From assembly GCF_008831285.2 (NCBI RefSeq), contig NC_045144.1, positions 19,605,716 to 19,669,715 on the forward strand: DNA of 64,000 nucleotides, read 5' to 3'. The DNA is from Nymphaea colorata (lineage: Eukaryota > Streptophyta > Magnoliopsida > Nymphaeales > Nymphaeaceae). The translations under genes and the position numbers were made by a program. Shown piece by piece: positions 26,841-38,106 of the stretch; the first letter of the stretch is position 1, and the number at the start of each line of letters is the position of its first letter. Below the pieces are notes generated by a model, which was not told the DNA's origin, did no database searches, and worked only from the letters and a program-made list of their open reading frames with translations.

Positions 26841-27304
26841 GCGGGGGAGAAGGAATATGGTTTTGTCTCTCAAGAACCACTAAATTTCACTCTTATATTT
26901 TCGAGTGACTTATTGGAAATCGGCGAGGCTGAAGAAAGATAAATGGCTAACTAATTACTACAAATTGTGATGACTAAAGAAAGGTAAGAAGGTAATCTAG
27001 TGGAGAATAATGTTGAAAAACACAATTTGCTGTTATTGCTTTGTTTCTTAAGTAAACTAATTAAACTTTAGTTCAAGCCTTTATTTCAAAAATTTTTCTT
27101 TTTATAGAAAAGTCTTAAGTGGTGACTGTTTTACGAAATTATATGCAAAAATAAGGTTGAAAATGCATCGAACTCTCCTCTTCATTCAAGTCTAACTGCT
27201 GCTTGCCGTATAAATGTAACTGAAGGTACTTTTTCCCAAGCTTCGCAACATGCATGACAAGCATAAATGCTGTACCATTATAACCACTTAGACTTTTTAA
27301 TTAA

Positions 27305-27921
27305 TAGGGATATCAATGAATCAGATTCAAAATGTATGTTTTACAATATCTGATTTTTCGAATGTTCATATATTCAGAATGAAAAAAATCTACACCCAAG
27401 GGCCAAGCCACGGTAGGGCCTGCTTGGGCTGTGGCCCCACTTCATTTTTTCTTTAAGTTTATATGTAAATTTTTTAAAATTTCTCTTGTTTTATTTATAA
27501 ATTTTGAAAAATGATATTTCAGCCCTAATCAAAATTTAGAAACACCATATATAAATTCACAATCTGAATCAAACTGAGGGGAGCATACCTCCTAGCCGAC
27601 TTGCACCAGAGATTTGTTGAAACACACGCGGCACCAGAGATATGTTGAAACACACGCGACTTTCGAAAGATACTAATATGAGATATTATAGGATATTAAT
27701 TTGAAATTACTAAATCTAAATCGGAATTATAAGATCAATATGAATCTGACCATATATTTATTCAAAAACAAGTCCAAATCTGAGAGGATGCCCTTTTTTT
27801 TTAATCCGATCAAATCTTTTCCGGTTCTTATGGATGTTAAATTTTTTTCTTTTTTGTATCACGCTTTTTTTAAGCATTTCAATCAGGCATCTGATCTGAA
27901 TCCTATCTGTTAACATCCCTA
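27305..27921. mobile_element. hAT-like element with a nested MITE
   Basis: The element starts TAGGGATATCAATGAATC and ends CTGTTAACATCCCTA, an inverted pair. It is flanked by TTAATTAA (27297-27304) and TGAATTAG (27922-27929), six of eight identical. Inside, positions 27398-27540 are a reversed, 5'-truncated copy of the 49705 family, which makes this a nested insertion. A 28-bp direct duplication lies at 27603-27658. Confidence 0.65.
27603..27658. repeat. 28-bp direct duplication
   Basis: Two adjacent units start GCACCAGAGAT and end TTGAAACACACGCG, with a single difference between them. They lie inside the hAT-like element. Confidence 0.85.
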
Positions 27922-28591
27922 TGAATTAGTATGCCTTCATGATCTCATTCATACACGATCTCGATCACACTTTCGCCATATGCATCCTTATTGCTTCTTG
28001 AAGAAGTTAAAAACATGTTTTTATCAACAATTAAGACTTAATGGGCCTGCATGCTGCTTGAAATACAGAAAAAAACACATTGAGCACAACTTTTATGTGC
28101 TTTCCTTCGCTTGGTCAGTATTTATGCAACTTTAGACTTCTTATTCCCCATAATGTAGAAAAGAGAGCAATCTGTTGTGTCCCTTTTGTAGAACTTGTCT
28201 CCATAGTGATATCAAATAATTGAGAGGTTTCTCTTCCACGGCGTGCCACCGAATCAACGCCATGATCGTGCATCTTTACCTCACTTTAAAGCCCCTTTCG
28301 GCAACCACTTTCGTGGAAAAAAGCTGAAAAGAATTGAGGTTTCTTATGAAAAATGTGAATAAGGATTTAAAAAGCATCCTGCAGTAGTCACATGATTTTC
28401 AAATTCTTGACGATTATCGGTAATAATTTGTTACCATTTTCTTCAGTTTCTGACTTTTATGAACCCTGTCATTCTATTGCCTAAGTTTTGGTTGGTGTCT
28501 TGACAGGTGTCACGTTAGAGCTTGCTCAGTGCCTTGAGTATTGATTGTCCAACTTGTTCGCATTCCTAAGGCTATGTTTGTTTACCGCCGA

Positions 28592-29001
28592 TAGGGCTGT
28601 CCAACGAGTCGAGCTCGTTTCTTAAACGAGTTTAACTTAACTCGTTTCTTAAACGAGTCGAGTTCGAGTTAAGAAATGAACTCGATAACCTAAACGAGTC
28701 GAGCTTGAGTTAGGTGGCCTTGGCTCAGATAAAATCTGTTAAGCTTGAGAAAGAAAATATATAAAATATCTCATAAAATTATCAAGAAAAGTAGATTGCT
28801 CAAAAGGATATACACGTGACTGGTATATGTGGGAGGTTCCATGTTCAAGTCTATGTGCCGAGTTCGAGTTTTAAGAACTCGAGCCCAGTCGAGCTCGAGA
28901 TATTGAAATCGAACTCCAGTCGAGCTCGAGTTTCATTCAAGACATGCGAGCCAAGTTCGAGCTGGCTCAACTCGGCTCGAACTCGCTCATGAACAGCCCT
29001 A
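28592..29001. mobile_element. hAT-like MITE rich in GAGCTCGAG words, copy 1
   Basis: The 410-bp element has ends TAGGGCTGTCCAACGAG and CTCATGAACAGCCCTA. Flanking 8-mers are ACCGCCGA (28584-28591) and ACCGTGGA (29002-29009), six of eight equal. The interior repeats GAGTCGAGCTCG and its variants in both orientations, so a transcript would fold strongly. Confidence 0.7.
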
Positions 29002-29121
29002 ACCGTGGACCTCAGCTGGATTTCAGGCTTAACCCTGAAATGTCATTTAACTTTGGCACATGTTAAGTCACATGTTTTCGTGATGAAACACCACTTGCTT
29101 AATTAACTTGAAGGTCCTTTT

Positions 29122-29280
29122 GGGGCCGTTTGACATTAGAAACATGTGGGTGTTCTATATATCTGCTCTAAAATTTATGTAGATTCATGGAATGCTTGTT
29201 CAAATATTCCATGAATCTATCCAATTTTAGAGCAGATTCTTGTAATACTCGCATCTTGTTCCTAATCCTAAATGGCCCTT
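29122..29280. mobile_element. Short MITE, GGGGCCGTTTG type
   Basis: Inverted ends GGGGCCGTTTGACATTAG and CTAAATGGCCC enclose two mirrored halves with AGATTCATGGAATGC and ATTCCATGAATCT. It belongs to the 24410 family. The target duplication is not clear. Confidence 0.45.
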
Positions 29281-30506
29281 GAAGGTCAACTCTTTTGCAG
29301 ACTCCACTTAGGTTTGGACTATTAGACAGACAATCATGGTACACCAAATATGTATGGCCTTTTAAGTGAGGGTACTAGCCATGGGGTCTGCCGACTAAGT
29401 CCCTCGACCTGAGTGCAGTTTTGGAATGTAATAAATTGAAATGGTACTCCTAACCTTGCACCTCTAATGAGACTTAACGTTGGGTGCCTATGAATTCTTG
29501 ATTATTAAATAAAACATTGATAATCAGTAGTAGGCTCATATCTGAATCTCCAAAGGATCTACATAAGCGCTCTAAGTTTTTACTCTAGTTGCTTTTGCAT
29601 GTAAAGAGTTATTGTGATTCTTTTCCATGTCTTTGTAAATAAATTAAGAACAAAGAAATGTGAAAACTATGGACATATGCGTCCGTTTCACTTCCACAGC
29701 CACAACATTCTTAAAAAACACCTTTAGGCTGTAAAACCTCATAAGCAGAAATTGGTACCTCTGAATGAGACATGGGTTAGTTCGTATCTGTATATCATCA
29801 CTCACCTTTCTCAATCTGTTCTTATCAATTACCTCATTGAGAGAAAGTGATTGTGGGTTACCCCATCATCAACCATGTAAAGCAATGAGACTTTATGGTA
29901 TACCTACAGAACCATATATGTCAGCAAATTAATGGATGTCTGAGACGTGGGCGTTCAGCAAATTTCATGGAATTCACAATGTGAGTTTTATGTCAGGAGA
30001 ATGCAGTGTGGTGCAAAGTAGTGAATCCATGTGTTATTTTTGTTGTTTCAATTAGTTGCAGCTGTTTTCTCTGTTCATCAGTTGATTCTGCAACTCGCGG
30101 AGGATATCTTTCTTATAGATGAGGTTTATAACCTATTCGAAGCTCGTCTTCTTGTAATCAGAATGTATGCATTGCCCAAAAGATCATGGTCAGTTTCCAT
30201 TGGCATATCCTCAAATAATAATTAAATTTACCAACGCAAGTATGCTTTCTTTTCAGAAACTTCAGCAATCTATTCCTTTACATTCAGCAGAAATCAACCA
30301 TACATGATTAAGTTTTCAATTAATTAAATACCAATCTTATCTACATGTAGCATGACAACTCCATCTGCAAGTTCCAATTTGATCAAGGATGTCCATGTCT
30401 AGAGTTCAGAACAGGTCCAAACTTAAAGAATATGACTTAGGATATATCAGGGGAGTTCTCTCTGCCCTAATAAATTATCCACTGAACGAGGAAGATATGA
30501 ATATGC

Positions 30507-30901
30507 TCAGGCACCCATTGAACCATTTTGAATTTGGCAGTTCGGCAGTCTGTTGGAATAACTCTGCAGATCCTGACACTAGTCATAAACCATCTACTTC
30601 TTTCTAACAAAGTTCAGTGAACTAATGAACTCCTGCTTGGGTTTTGAAGGCATGAGAGATTCCAGAAACTCATCTGAGAAGCTCTTGTCTCCACAACCAT
30701 ACAGAATGAAGTTGGCGTATGCGGATCGGAACTAGTCATAATTAGCTCTGTATTCGCTTCCATCAGTTGCCCAGTCTGAGGCATCCCAGATGCTTGCGTA
30801 CAAAGACATGGGCCTTGCAGGATGCTCCACACCTAGTGATTTTGATCTGGGGATGTGCCTTAGGGGGATGGCATCCGCCAGGAAGCTGTGGAAAGCAAAA
30901 C
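30507..30901 (-). pseudogene. Xyloglucan endotransglucosylase/hydrolase (XTH) last exon, broken
   Basis: On the minus strand one frame runs from an acceptor-like TTCTTCCAG at 30910-30902 to a TGA at 30509-30507. It reads IPLRHIPRSKSLG, then PMSLYASIWDASDWATDG, YANFILYGC, LPNCQ. These match the C-terminal third of GH16-family XTHs: the VPIR segment, the SIWDAS.WAT motif, the cysteine after the F.L.GC segment, and the XET_C region. Three in-frame TAG codons interrupt it, at 30734-30732, 30596-30594 and 30581-30579. Each sits where XTHs have tyrosine, the last two in KK(Y)MVYD(Y)CQD. The catalytic exon with its DEIDFEFLG signature was not found within about 3 kb upstream, where a tandem repeat lies instead. 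XTHs cut and rejoin xyloglucan in the cell wall; this fragment cannot do so. Family call is firm. Confidence 0.8.
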
Positions 30902-30978
30902 CTGGAAGAAAAGGAAGTAATTAAGAAGAAGCCATTGTCTGATTGATACATATGCGACCAATATGCATGCATTGTTTA

Positions 30979-31600
30979 GCTTTTCTTTTCCTGCTGGTAA
31001 TTTTATTTCTTGTTTCAAATGAGTGTTGGTAACAGCAGGAATTGAATACTATACTTCATACTGTAAACATGTATCAAATTTACTGACATAAGCTTTGTTG
31101 TGCAAGGTCATTCGGTGCATATAAATCGATCAAGTTTATGCCCTTACATGATCTAAGGATCTATCTCTCTCTCTCATGGCTTTTCTTAGCTTTCCTTTCC
31201 CTGATGGGAATTGTATTTCCTGTTTCAAATTGGTAACAACAGGAATTGAATTCCAAACTTCATACTGTAAACATGAGTCAGATTTACTGATATACGCTTT
31301 ATTGTGCAAGGTCATTCGATGCATAAAAATTAATCGATCATGTTTGTGTTCTTACTTGATCTAAGAATCTCTATCTCCTTCTCTGTCTCTCATGAATTTT
31401 CTTCGCTTTTCTTTTCCAGATGGGCATTTTATTTCCCGTTTCAAATGAGTATGTTGGTAACAGCAGGAACTGAATTCCAAACCTTTATATTGCAACGATG
31501 TATGTCGGATCAACTGACATAAGGTTTGTTGTGCAAGGTCATTAAGTGCATATAAATCGATCGTGCTTGTGCTCTTCCTTGTATTTTTTCAGCTCCCTCT
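30979..31600. repeat. Three-unit tandem repeat, about 210-216 bp per unit
   Basis: Units start at 30979, 31189 and 31405. Each begins GCTTTYCTTTYC and carries TTTCAAAT, GGTAACARCAGGAAYTGAAT, TTRTGCAAGGTCATT and GCATAWAAATYRATCG, ending in a CT-rich stretch. Unit 3 runs into a longer (CT)n. No tRNA-like box and no coding frame. It starts just upstream (on the minus strand) of the broken XTH exon. Confidence 0.85.
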
Positions 31601-31920
31601 CACTCTCACTCTCACTCTCCCTCTCTCTCTCTTTCTCTCGTCTGTTATGAAGCATTAGCTCTTTTACAGCATGGAGAGCTGTTCGGCCTTTACGGATTCT
31701 AACTTTCAGACAGTTATGGATGTCACAAATCCTATTTGGATCCAACATACAACCGAATTGCATAAAGAAAATAGATATGAAGACTATTTAATGTTGTTCA
31801 ATTAAAAAATCATATTAGATTTGGATTTAAAAAATAGCATCCAAGCAAATTCATATTTAAATCAAATCCAACAGGAGTCGGATTTACTGTTAAACAAATA
31901 TATTTTATCTAAGTGGTCTC

Positions 31921-31923
31921 GTA

Positions 31924-31970
<47 letters not shown>
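31921..31970. repeat. (TA)n followed by (AAT)n microsatellite
   Basis: About ten TA units run directly into ten AAT units, a compound SSR. Confidence 0.9.
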
Positions 31971-31972
<2 letters not shown>

Positions 31973-33253
31973 TGAAAAATTGATAGGTGTCAGATCCTTA
32001 GGTCTAGATTAGTAAGGAATCATCTTGGTTTGATATTTTCAAAATAGATGGTTGAGGGAAAATTTAAAAAGAAAAATTGGTAAGAAAGGCTAGTAGCTAG
32101 ATGACTAAAATGATTAATCTTCGTTTTCTCGGAGAAATTATCCATTGTGCAGACGCCTCAGACAAATTATCCAGACATGCAAACAAAGGTAACCAAGTTG
32201 GTGTCGGCAAATGATTTACGGGACTCAAAAACCTTTTCATTAAGAACTCTAATCCGATACTGGAAACTCAAACCTTAGAGGCAAATAAACACTAGAAATT
32301 AATATAAAGTATTTGAGAATTACAAATGTTAAAGGTAGACATTAATTTGATGTGATTGAGAGAATGCAATTAGACAAAAGCACGGATACTAATATTTAAT
32401 AGCCCTTGGAAGATATGTTTTATACTGTATCATATTTGACCAGTCATGTCCCAAGTTGACGAATTTTTCAGAAATTATTAGCACTTGTCTGACCCATGTT
32501 TGGATATGATTGGAGTCAAGTGTATATTATGGACATACGGATAAGTTCATGGGGAATGATAAATTCGTGACCCACTTAAGATTTTTAAAGTATGGAAAGC
32601 CGTAATTGCTTGAAATAAAGGTTAGTGTAGCTATAATTGTGTCTCAGACATTCGCTTAGTTTTGGGCTAATTAGTGAACTGGACAGCATGCTGTTTTGGC
32701 CCGCTCATGTACATGCACGCACACACATACATACAAAAATACATACTAATACAAAAATACATACTAAATGTGAGTGAATGATGATTGTAGAGTCACCCAA
32801 CCATCTAATTAAAACTGTTCATATGAAACGGATGATGTTCATATGAAGCGGATGATTGAGAGAAAAAAAAATGTAAGTTAATATTAGATAACAAAAATAT
32901 ACATAACTTTTTCCCTTGTTTTTTTCTTAACAGTACGTTATGTTTTATCGAATGGTACTGATTACATGGCTAGGTGAGTCTAAAAAACTAGAGTCACCAT
33001 TCGATCTTCTATCATATATATATATACCATTAAACTAATAAGAAAGAGAGCAACATGCCCGTAGGTGCCAAACACGACAGTGCTAAAAAAAAATATGAAT
33101 TAATAGTAAATGATTAAAATGCCATACCTTTTTTTCTTTTCTCCCAACTGTTCATCTGGACTAAAGTAATGGCCAAGATTATTCTCTTAGATGGGTCTAG
33201 TTTTTAAGCATTAAGACATACTTATTTCTCATATGTTTTTTTGAAAAGATAAT

Positions 33254-33350
33254 TAGGGGTGGAGCTAGAAATTGTTTATGAAGAGGCCAATTTAAAGTTT
33301 CTAAATTTTGACAAGAGCCAAAATATCATTTTTCAAAATTTTTGTATGTC
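33254..33350 (+). mobile_element. Partial copy of the 49705 MITE family
   Basis: Left end TAGGGGTGGAGCTAGAAATTG, then AAAGTTTCTAAATTTTGA and AAATATCATTTTTCAAAA, as in the full copy. The right half is missing. Confidence 0.5.
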
Positions 33351-33449
33351 TAATACAATTTTTTTGCCAGTGTATAGTTTTTTTCGTGTCAGTTAATGAC
33401 GAAAAATGCTCTTGGTAAATATAAAAAAATAACTTTTTTTGCAAGAACA

Positions 33450-33790
33450 GCAAAAAAAAAAAGTTAAAAGACTATATCGAAAGAAGAGAGAGCTCGTGTC
33501 CCATCATTCCCCTCGTTCTCTATCATTCACCACATCCGGTCTTCCATTAGAATCCACCACTGTCCTTTCTTCTTCTTCTTAAAAAAGGCCAGAAAGAAGA
33601 AGAATGCTTTAAGGAGGAGGAGGGGGCGCACTGGTGCCCATTTTTGCCTTAAGAAGAAGAAGAAGCGTGCCCCTTTTTAACAGGAAGAAGAAGGGCAAGC
33701 CCTCTTTCGCCTTTAACAAGACCAAGAAGAAGGCTCGTTCCCTTTTCTGGTGAAAAGAAGAAGAAACTAAAAGGAAGATGCCAAATGGTC
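33450..33790. repeat. Low-complexity (GAA)n-rich tract
   Basis: GAAGAAGAA and CTTCTTCTT words alternate for about 300 bases with GCCCTTTTT insertions. The open frame on the minus strand (33609-33797) reads only this low complexity and is not a credible gene. Confidence 0.6.
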
Positions 33791-34292
33791 GATGCACAGG
33801 ATTATATAATTATATGAGAGAACCTTACCATATCTGGACAGGATTATATAATTATATGAGGAAGCTACTTTCCGTGAATTATAAAGCTCATGTGAAATCC
33901 TATTAATCCATTAGGTTTTTGTAATTTTTTTAAACCTATAGATTTAATTTGGGTATTTTTACATTCATTGATACATGTAAATTAATAAAACCTAAAACAA
34001 CCATTAGATAAAGTAAACAGCACCATTTAAGGGGGAGAATGAGAGAGAGAGATATAGCAACAATTAACTATATTTAGATCATTCCATAACAGCATAGATG
34101 ACTGTCATTGACAAATCTCTGTAGTCATTGCTGAAAAACCCAAAACCACACACTGGCACACACACACACACACAGATAGGGACAGGCAGCAAACGCATGC
34201 AATCGCATAATCGATACTTCATCAACTAATTAGTTCTTCATATATATATTCATCACCAAACTCTGCAACATTCATTCATCTTCCTTGTCCTC

Positions 34293-36098
34293 TTAGAGCT
34301 CCAACACAAGATCTACACAATACCAACAATGAATCACAAAGCAAAAACCATTAGAAATGTTATTTTAATCACCACTCAATCATGTCCATAAATTGAAAAC
34401 AGGGACAACTAAAATGATATAGAATAAATATCTACTAAATATAAATCGAAAAAAAAAACAAACTAATGAAGAAAAAGGATGCCAATTGTTATTATTTTTT
34501 TATTTTAGCAGAAACTGCCTTCCATGTAAAACCTTCGAGGCCATACCCTTATGTCTCCAAGGTTTTGGCTTGTTTCAAGACTTGGGTAGACTTACGGAAC
34601 ACCCTGCAACTTGAATGTTGCGCTTAACATTGTTTGCAATGCAGAGTAATAATGCACTCGAATGTGACAACGGCTACAGGATTCAAACCTTGAACCCCTT
34701 ACACATAAACCACCTTACCAGTGGTTGCGCCATGCCGCTTGAAGCAAGGATGCCAAAGTTAAACTATCGTCTTTTGTAGCATTTTTATTATTTTCACAAA
34801 TAAAGTTTGTTAACATTTTCTACAAAACTTGAGGTCTCTCTTAACATTTTAGTAACTATTTAAATTTTTTATGAATACCTTTGGTAAGAAAGACAAAAAA
34901 TTAAGAAACTCAAATGTTCATAATTTCCATGGAAGTACAAATTTCTCATCTAATATACGAGAAAAAGGATCCAAAAACAAATGAATTCCCAAAGAAAAGA
35001 ATAAGAATTTTTTACTGAATATATATGTACTTACAATCTGCGTCTGTTTTGATCCAATATTCTCTGTTTCCATTGGAGTCACTGCTACAGAGAGCGAAAT
35101 CAGGGGGATTTGGCTGTCCCTTGTATTGCCGGATTTTGCCTTTTCCGGTGACCGGATCGACGTGTATGAACGTATCCTTATCATCCAGTATATCGCTGTC
35201 CTTCATGTGCTTGATGTCTTCCTTGCTACACTTCTTCACAGTGGTTGGACAACATTCAGATGGATGAACTTTCCGGTTGAACATGTGAAACAGCTGCAGA
35301 GATCATTACCAAACGCCTCATTAATGGTAATCCCTAACTTCAAACTAAGATATTGCATCGTATAAATTTTCATGGACTTTAAAAAAATTCATTGACCATC
35401 TCTTTTTTCTTGTGTATGATGAATAGGCACTGCTATGAACTTGAAGTTTTCTTATTTAGTATTGTAAAATAAATTGAAAATATAGATCTTTCTTTTATAT
35501 TCGTTCCTCAATAAAAACTAGTTTTCTCGAGACATTTTGAAAACAGTTCATCTCTCTTCATTCACATACAAAAAAATTATCAGCAATTGGTTGCATGCCT
35601 CGTGTAAAATTAATTTTGACAAACTGAATGAGCTTTGACTTTATAAAAATTATTTAACATGCAGTAAACTGTAAATAAGTTTTGATAGGAGGCTATACAT
35701 AGCCGGTTGTTCGGATGCTCGGACCTCTCAAACATACAACCTGGTAAGTATGGGGCAGCATGTATGAGAGGTGGAACATATAACCTGCCAAAGGATTTCA
35801 GATTTCCTTTCTCTCTCTCGCACATATAAGAAAATTAAATGGGGACTCTAGCTTTTGAGAGTCACCCAATCGTCTAATCAAAATTGCTTGATCGAACATG
35901 ATAAGTGGTTAATAGAAAACAAAACAAAATAGTTATTGAAATTTCCATATCAGGTTCACATTTTTTTCATTGTTTTTTTCTTAACCATTCATCGGTTTCA
36001 GAGATGAACGACTAATATTAAATGGTTGGGTGACTCTCGATGACCAACGTAATTATTCCCTCACTTCTATACATGTAGCTAGTCAAAGAATTTCAGCT

Positions 36099-36182
<84 letters not shown>

Positions 36183-36540
36183 AAACTGAAATCAGTATGC
36201 TATTTCTATGGTTGAATAATTATTTTTTATTTTGCATTATTAAAAACCATCACAAAAGTGTTTTCTATCACACAAAACTATGCAAAGCAAGTGATCATCG
36301 CAAAACAATTTTTAACTAACACAAAATAAAACAATAGTCATTTAGCAACATATAGAGATGGCTTATTTCAATACATCTATTAAAAGTATCCCAACCAAGA
36401 AAGAGGAAGCGGACAAAGGCCGTACTGCCATCCATACCCGCAGGGCATCACTTCTCTTTAATATTATTTTATGCAGCATGCTGTATTGAGTTGTCCGTCC
36501 AAAGATGGGCAAGCTCGTGAACTCTCTCTCTCTCTCTCTT

Positions 36541-36607
<67 letters not shown>

Positions 36608-38106
36608 CCAAATTGCATCCATGCTCGGATGCATGGCCCACCGCGCAGGTAAGCTGCAGAAAAAGGAAGCTAGAAGGAAAAAACAAGAAGAAGAAGAGCT
36701 TACTTTGTGGATCTTGTTTTCAGCACCAACAGCTTCATTTGGCCCGGAGTTCTTCCCGGTCCCAGTTTTCCGTTTCAGGATCTTCTTCACCAGGTGGACG
36801 GCCTTGGCGCCGTCGGCCCTCCCGGCCTTGCCGTCGGCATGCTCGCCATCGTCGGCCGTCTTGGTCTTAGAGAACAGCTCGCCGAGGGACACCCTGTGCT
36901 CCTTCTTGGCCGCGGGAGCCTTGTCCGAGTACTCGGCCTGATGCCCACATGCATCGACCTGGAGGTTGGTCTGGTGTGCAGCTGGCTCAGCCAGGGCTGG
37001 ACCGACTGGCTTGGCATCCACATGGCAGCCACCAGACTGGGCGTCCTCGTTGGCCTCTTCCTCCGCAACCTTTTCCAGGTGACCGGTGGCATCTAGGCCG
37101 TGTGGGGCCTGGTGACCGGTCTCTTTCTCGAGGGCCGGGATGGGCTCGACCGGGTCCGCGCCGAGTGTGCCGATGGCTAGAAGACCATGGTGCAGATGGG
37201 TGAAGATGTCGGACAGGCTCTCTTCTTCCTCCTCCTTGTTATTGTTGATACCGTCGTCCAGGCCGAGGCCGGGGAATGGCTTCAGATAGAGAGCGTAGTG
37301 ATCCTTTTGGATGCTTCCGGCTCTTGTAAACTGCGGCTTGCACTCATCTAGAGAAGCACGGCCTGTACAAGTTATTAAGAACAAAATTAAGTAGGTAAGA
37401 TTTTGGCATACTAATAACCTTGCTTGATACCAAATGCTAATTGGTACACGTATATAATAAGCACAAACTGTGGTTGTTTGGGAGCGTGCGCTTGTATATA
37501 TATATATATATATAAGGAGAGATGAACACAGAGAATTGACCTTCTACCTTCCTCAAAGATGAGAACAATTTTTAATTTGATGTTGAAAGTGTTTCCCTCA
37601 ATCGGAACACACACACACACATGAGAGAGAAAGACAGAGAGACAGAGTGAGAAGTGTTGAATTCACGGTAACCAACATCTTGAATTGATAACAAAGCTTC
37701 CAAGAGCCAATATGATGTCAAGGCAAATTTCAATACAAAACAAAGAAAAAAAAAAAACCACCATTGCTGAAAGCTTTGAATGTGCTCAATTCAATGAGAA
37801 GACCTCGTATTCTACTAAGAGAGAGAGAGAGAGAGAGAGAGTACCAATATTGAAATCCTTGAGAGGGTCTGCATTATTCTGCCGGAGTTTGCGGTGCATC
37901 CAACCGAGTATCTGTTCAACAACAGAAGAAACGCGGGAAGCTTCATCATCCATCAACCAAAAAGACCAAGAGAATCACATTGTTCTCTATTTGCTTTCTT
38001 CAAGAAAAAGGGAAAGAAAGAGAAAGAGGAAACAATTGAATAAACTACTGCAATCAGGGGCGATCTGATCACCATCCGAACAGAATGATGACCCACTTAC
38101 CCTCAT
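34293..38106 (-). CDS. LAZY1: LAZY1 homologue (IGT/LAZY family), shoot gravitropism
   Basis: Five exons on the minus strand join in phase: 38101-38106, 37845-37911, 36704-37362, 35035-35293 and 34293-34312, total 1011 nt, 336 aa. Exon 1 codes only Met-Arg before GTAAGT; exon 2 opens with ILGWMHRKLRQN, the conserved LAZY N-terminus. Exon 3 carries an acidic run (67-72) and GLLAIGTLGADP (84-95), the motif that names the IGT family, and ends with a basic run KKILKRK (217-223), a likely nuclear signal. Exon 4 has LFHMFNRKVHP and ends EYWIKTDAD. The 20-nt exon 5 adds YLVLEL and stop, giving the conserved C-terminus with an EAR-like LxLxL. Five exons with a tiny first and last one are typical of the family. 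LAZY1 proteins act at membrane and nucleus upstream of polar auxin transport (their C-terminus binds RLD proteins) and set tiller or branch angle. Rice LAZY1 is longer, the Arabidopsis protein similar. Residue 2 is Arg, where relatives I know have Lys. Confidence 0.94.
34525..34745 (-). repeat. SINE-like repeat in LAZY1 intron 4
   Basis: In the direction of the gene it reads an A-box-like GCGCAACCACTGGTAAGG, a B-box-like GGTTTGAATCCTG, then TGCATTGCAAACAATG, CATTCAAGTTGCAGGGTG and GTAAGTCTACCCAAGTC. This is the family word order. It lies within the intron 34313-35034. Confidence 0.55.
36098..36181. repeat. (CT)n(TA)n compound microsatellite in LAZY1 intron 3
   Basis: A CT run of about 40 bases passes into a TA run of about 44 bases. 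It lies in the 1410-bp intron between exons 3 and 4. Confidence 0.9.
36522..36606. repeat. (CT)n(TA)n compound microsatellite in LAZY1 intron 3
   Basis: A short CT run is followed by about 62 bases of TA. It ends about 100 bases from the donor of exon 3, so its length could influence splicing or serve as a marker. Long open frames across it are artefacts of the repeat. Confidence 0.9.
37494..37514. repeat. (TA)n in LAZY1 intron 2
   Basis: About ten TA units within the 482-bp intron 37363-37844. The same intron holds a GA run at 37820-37841 that abuts the donor site of exon 2. Confidence 0.85.

Noticed and set aside
30031-30225. Short hydrophobic frame on the plus strand
   Set aside because: It has a signal-like start but only 64 codons, no homology I know and no neighbouring exon.
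36471-37203. Several long open frames on the plus strand
   Set aside because: They are antisense to LAZY1 exon 3, whose GC-rich codons leave other frames open, and partly run through the TA array.
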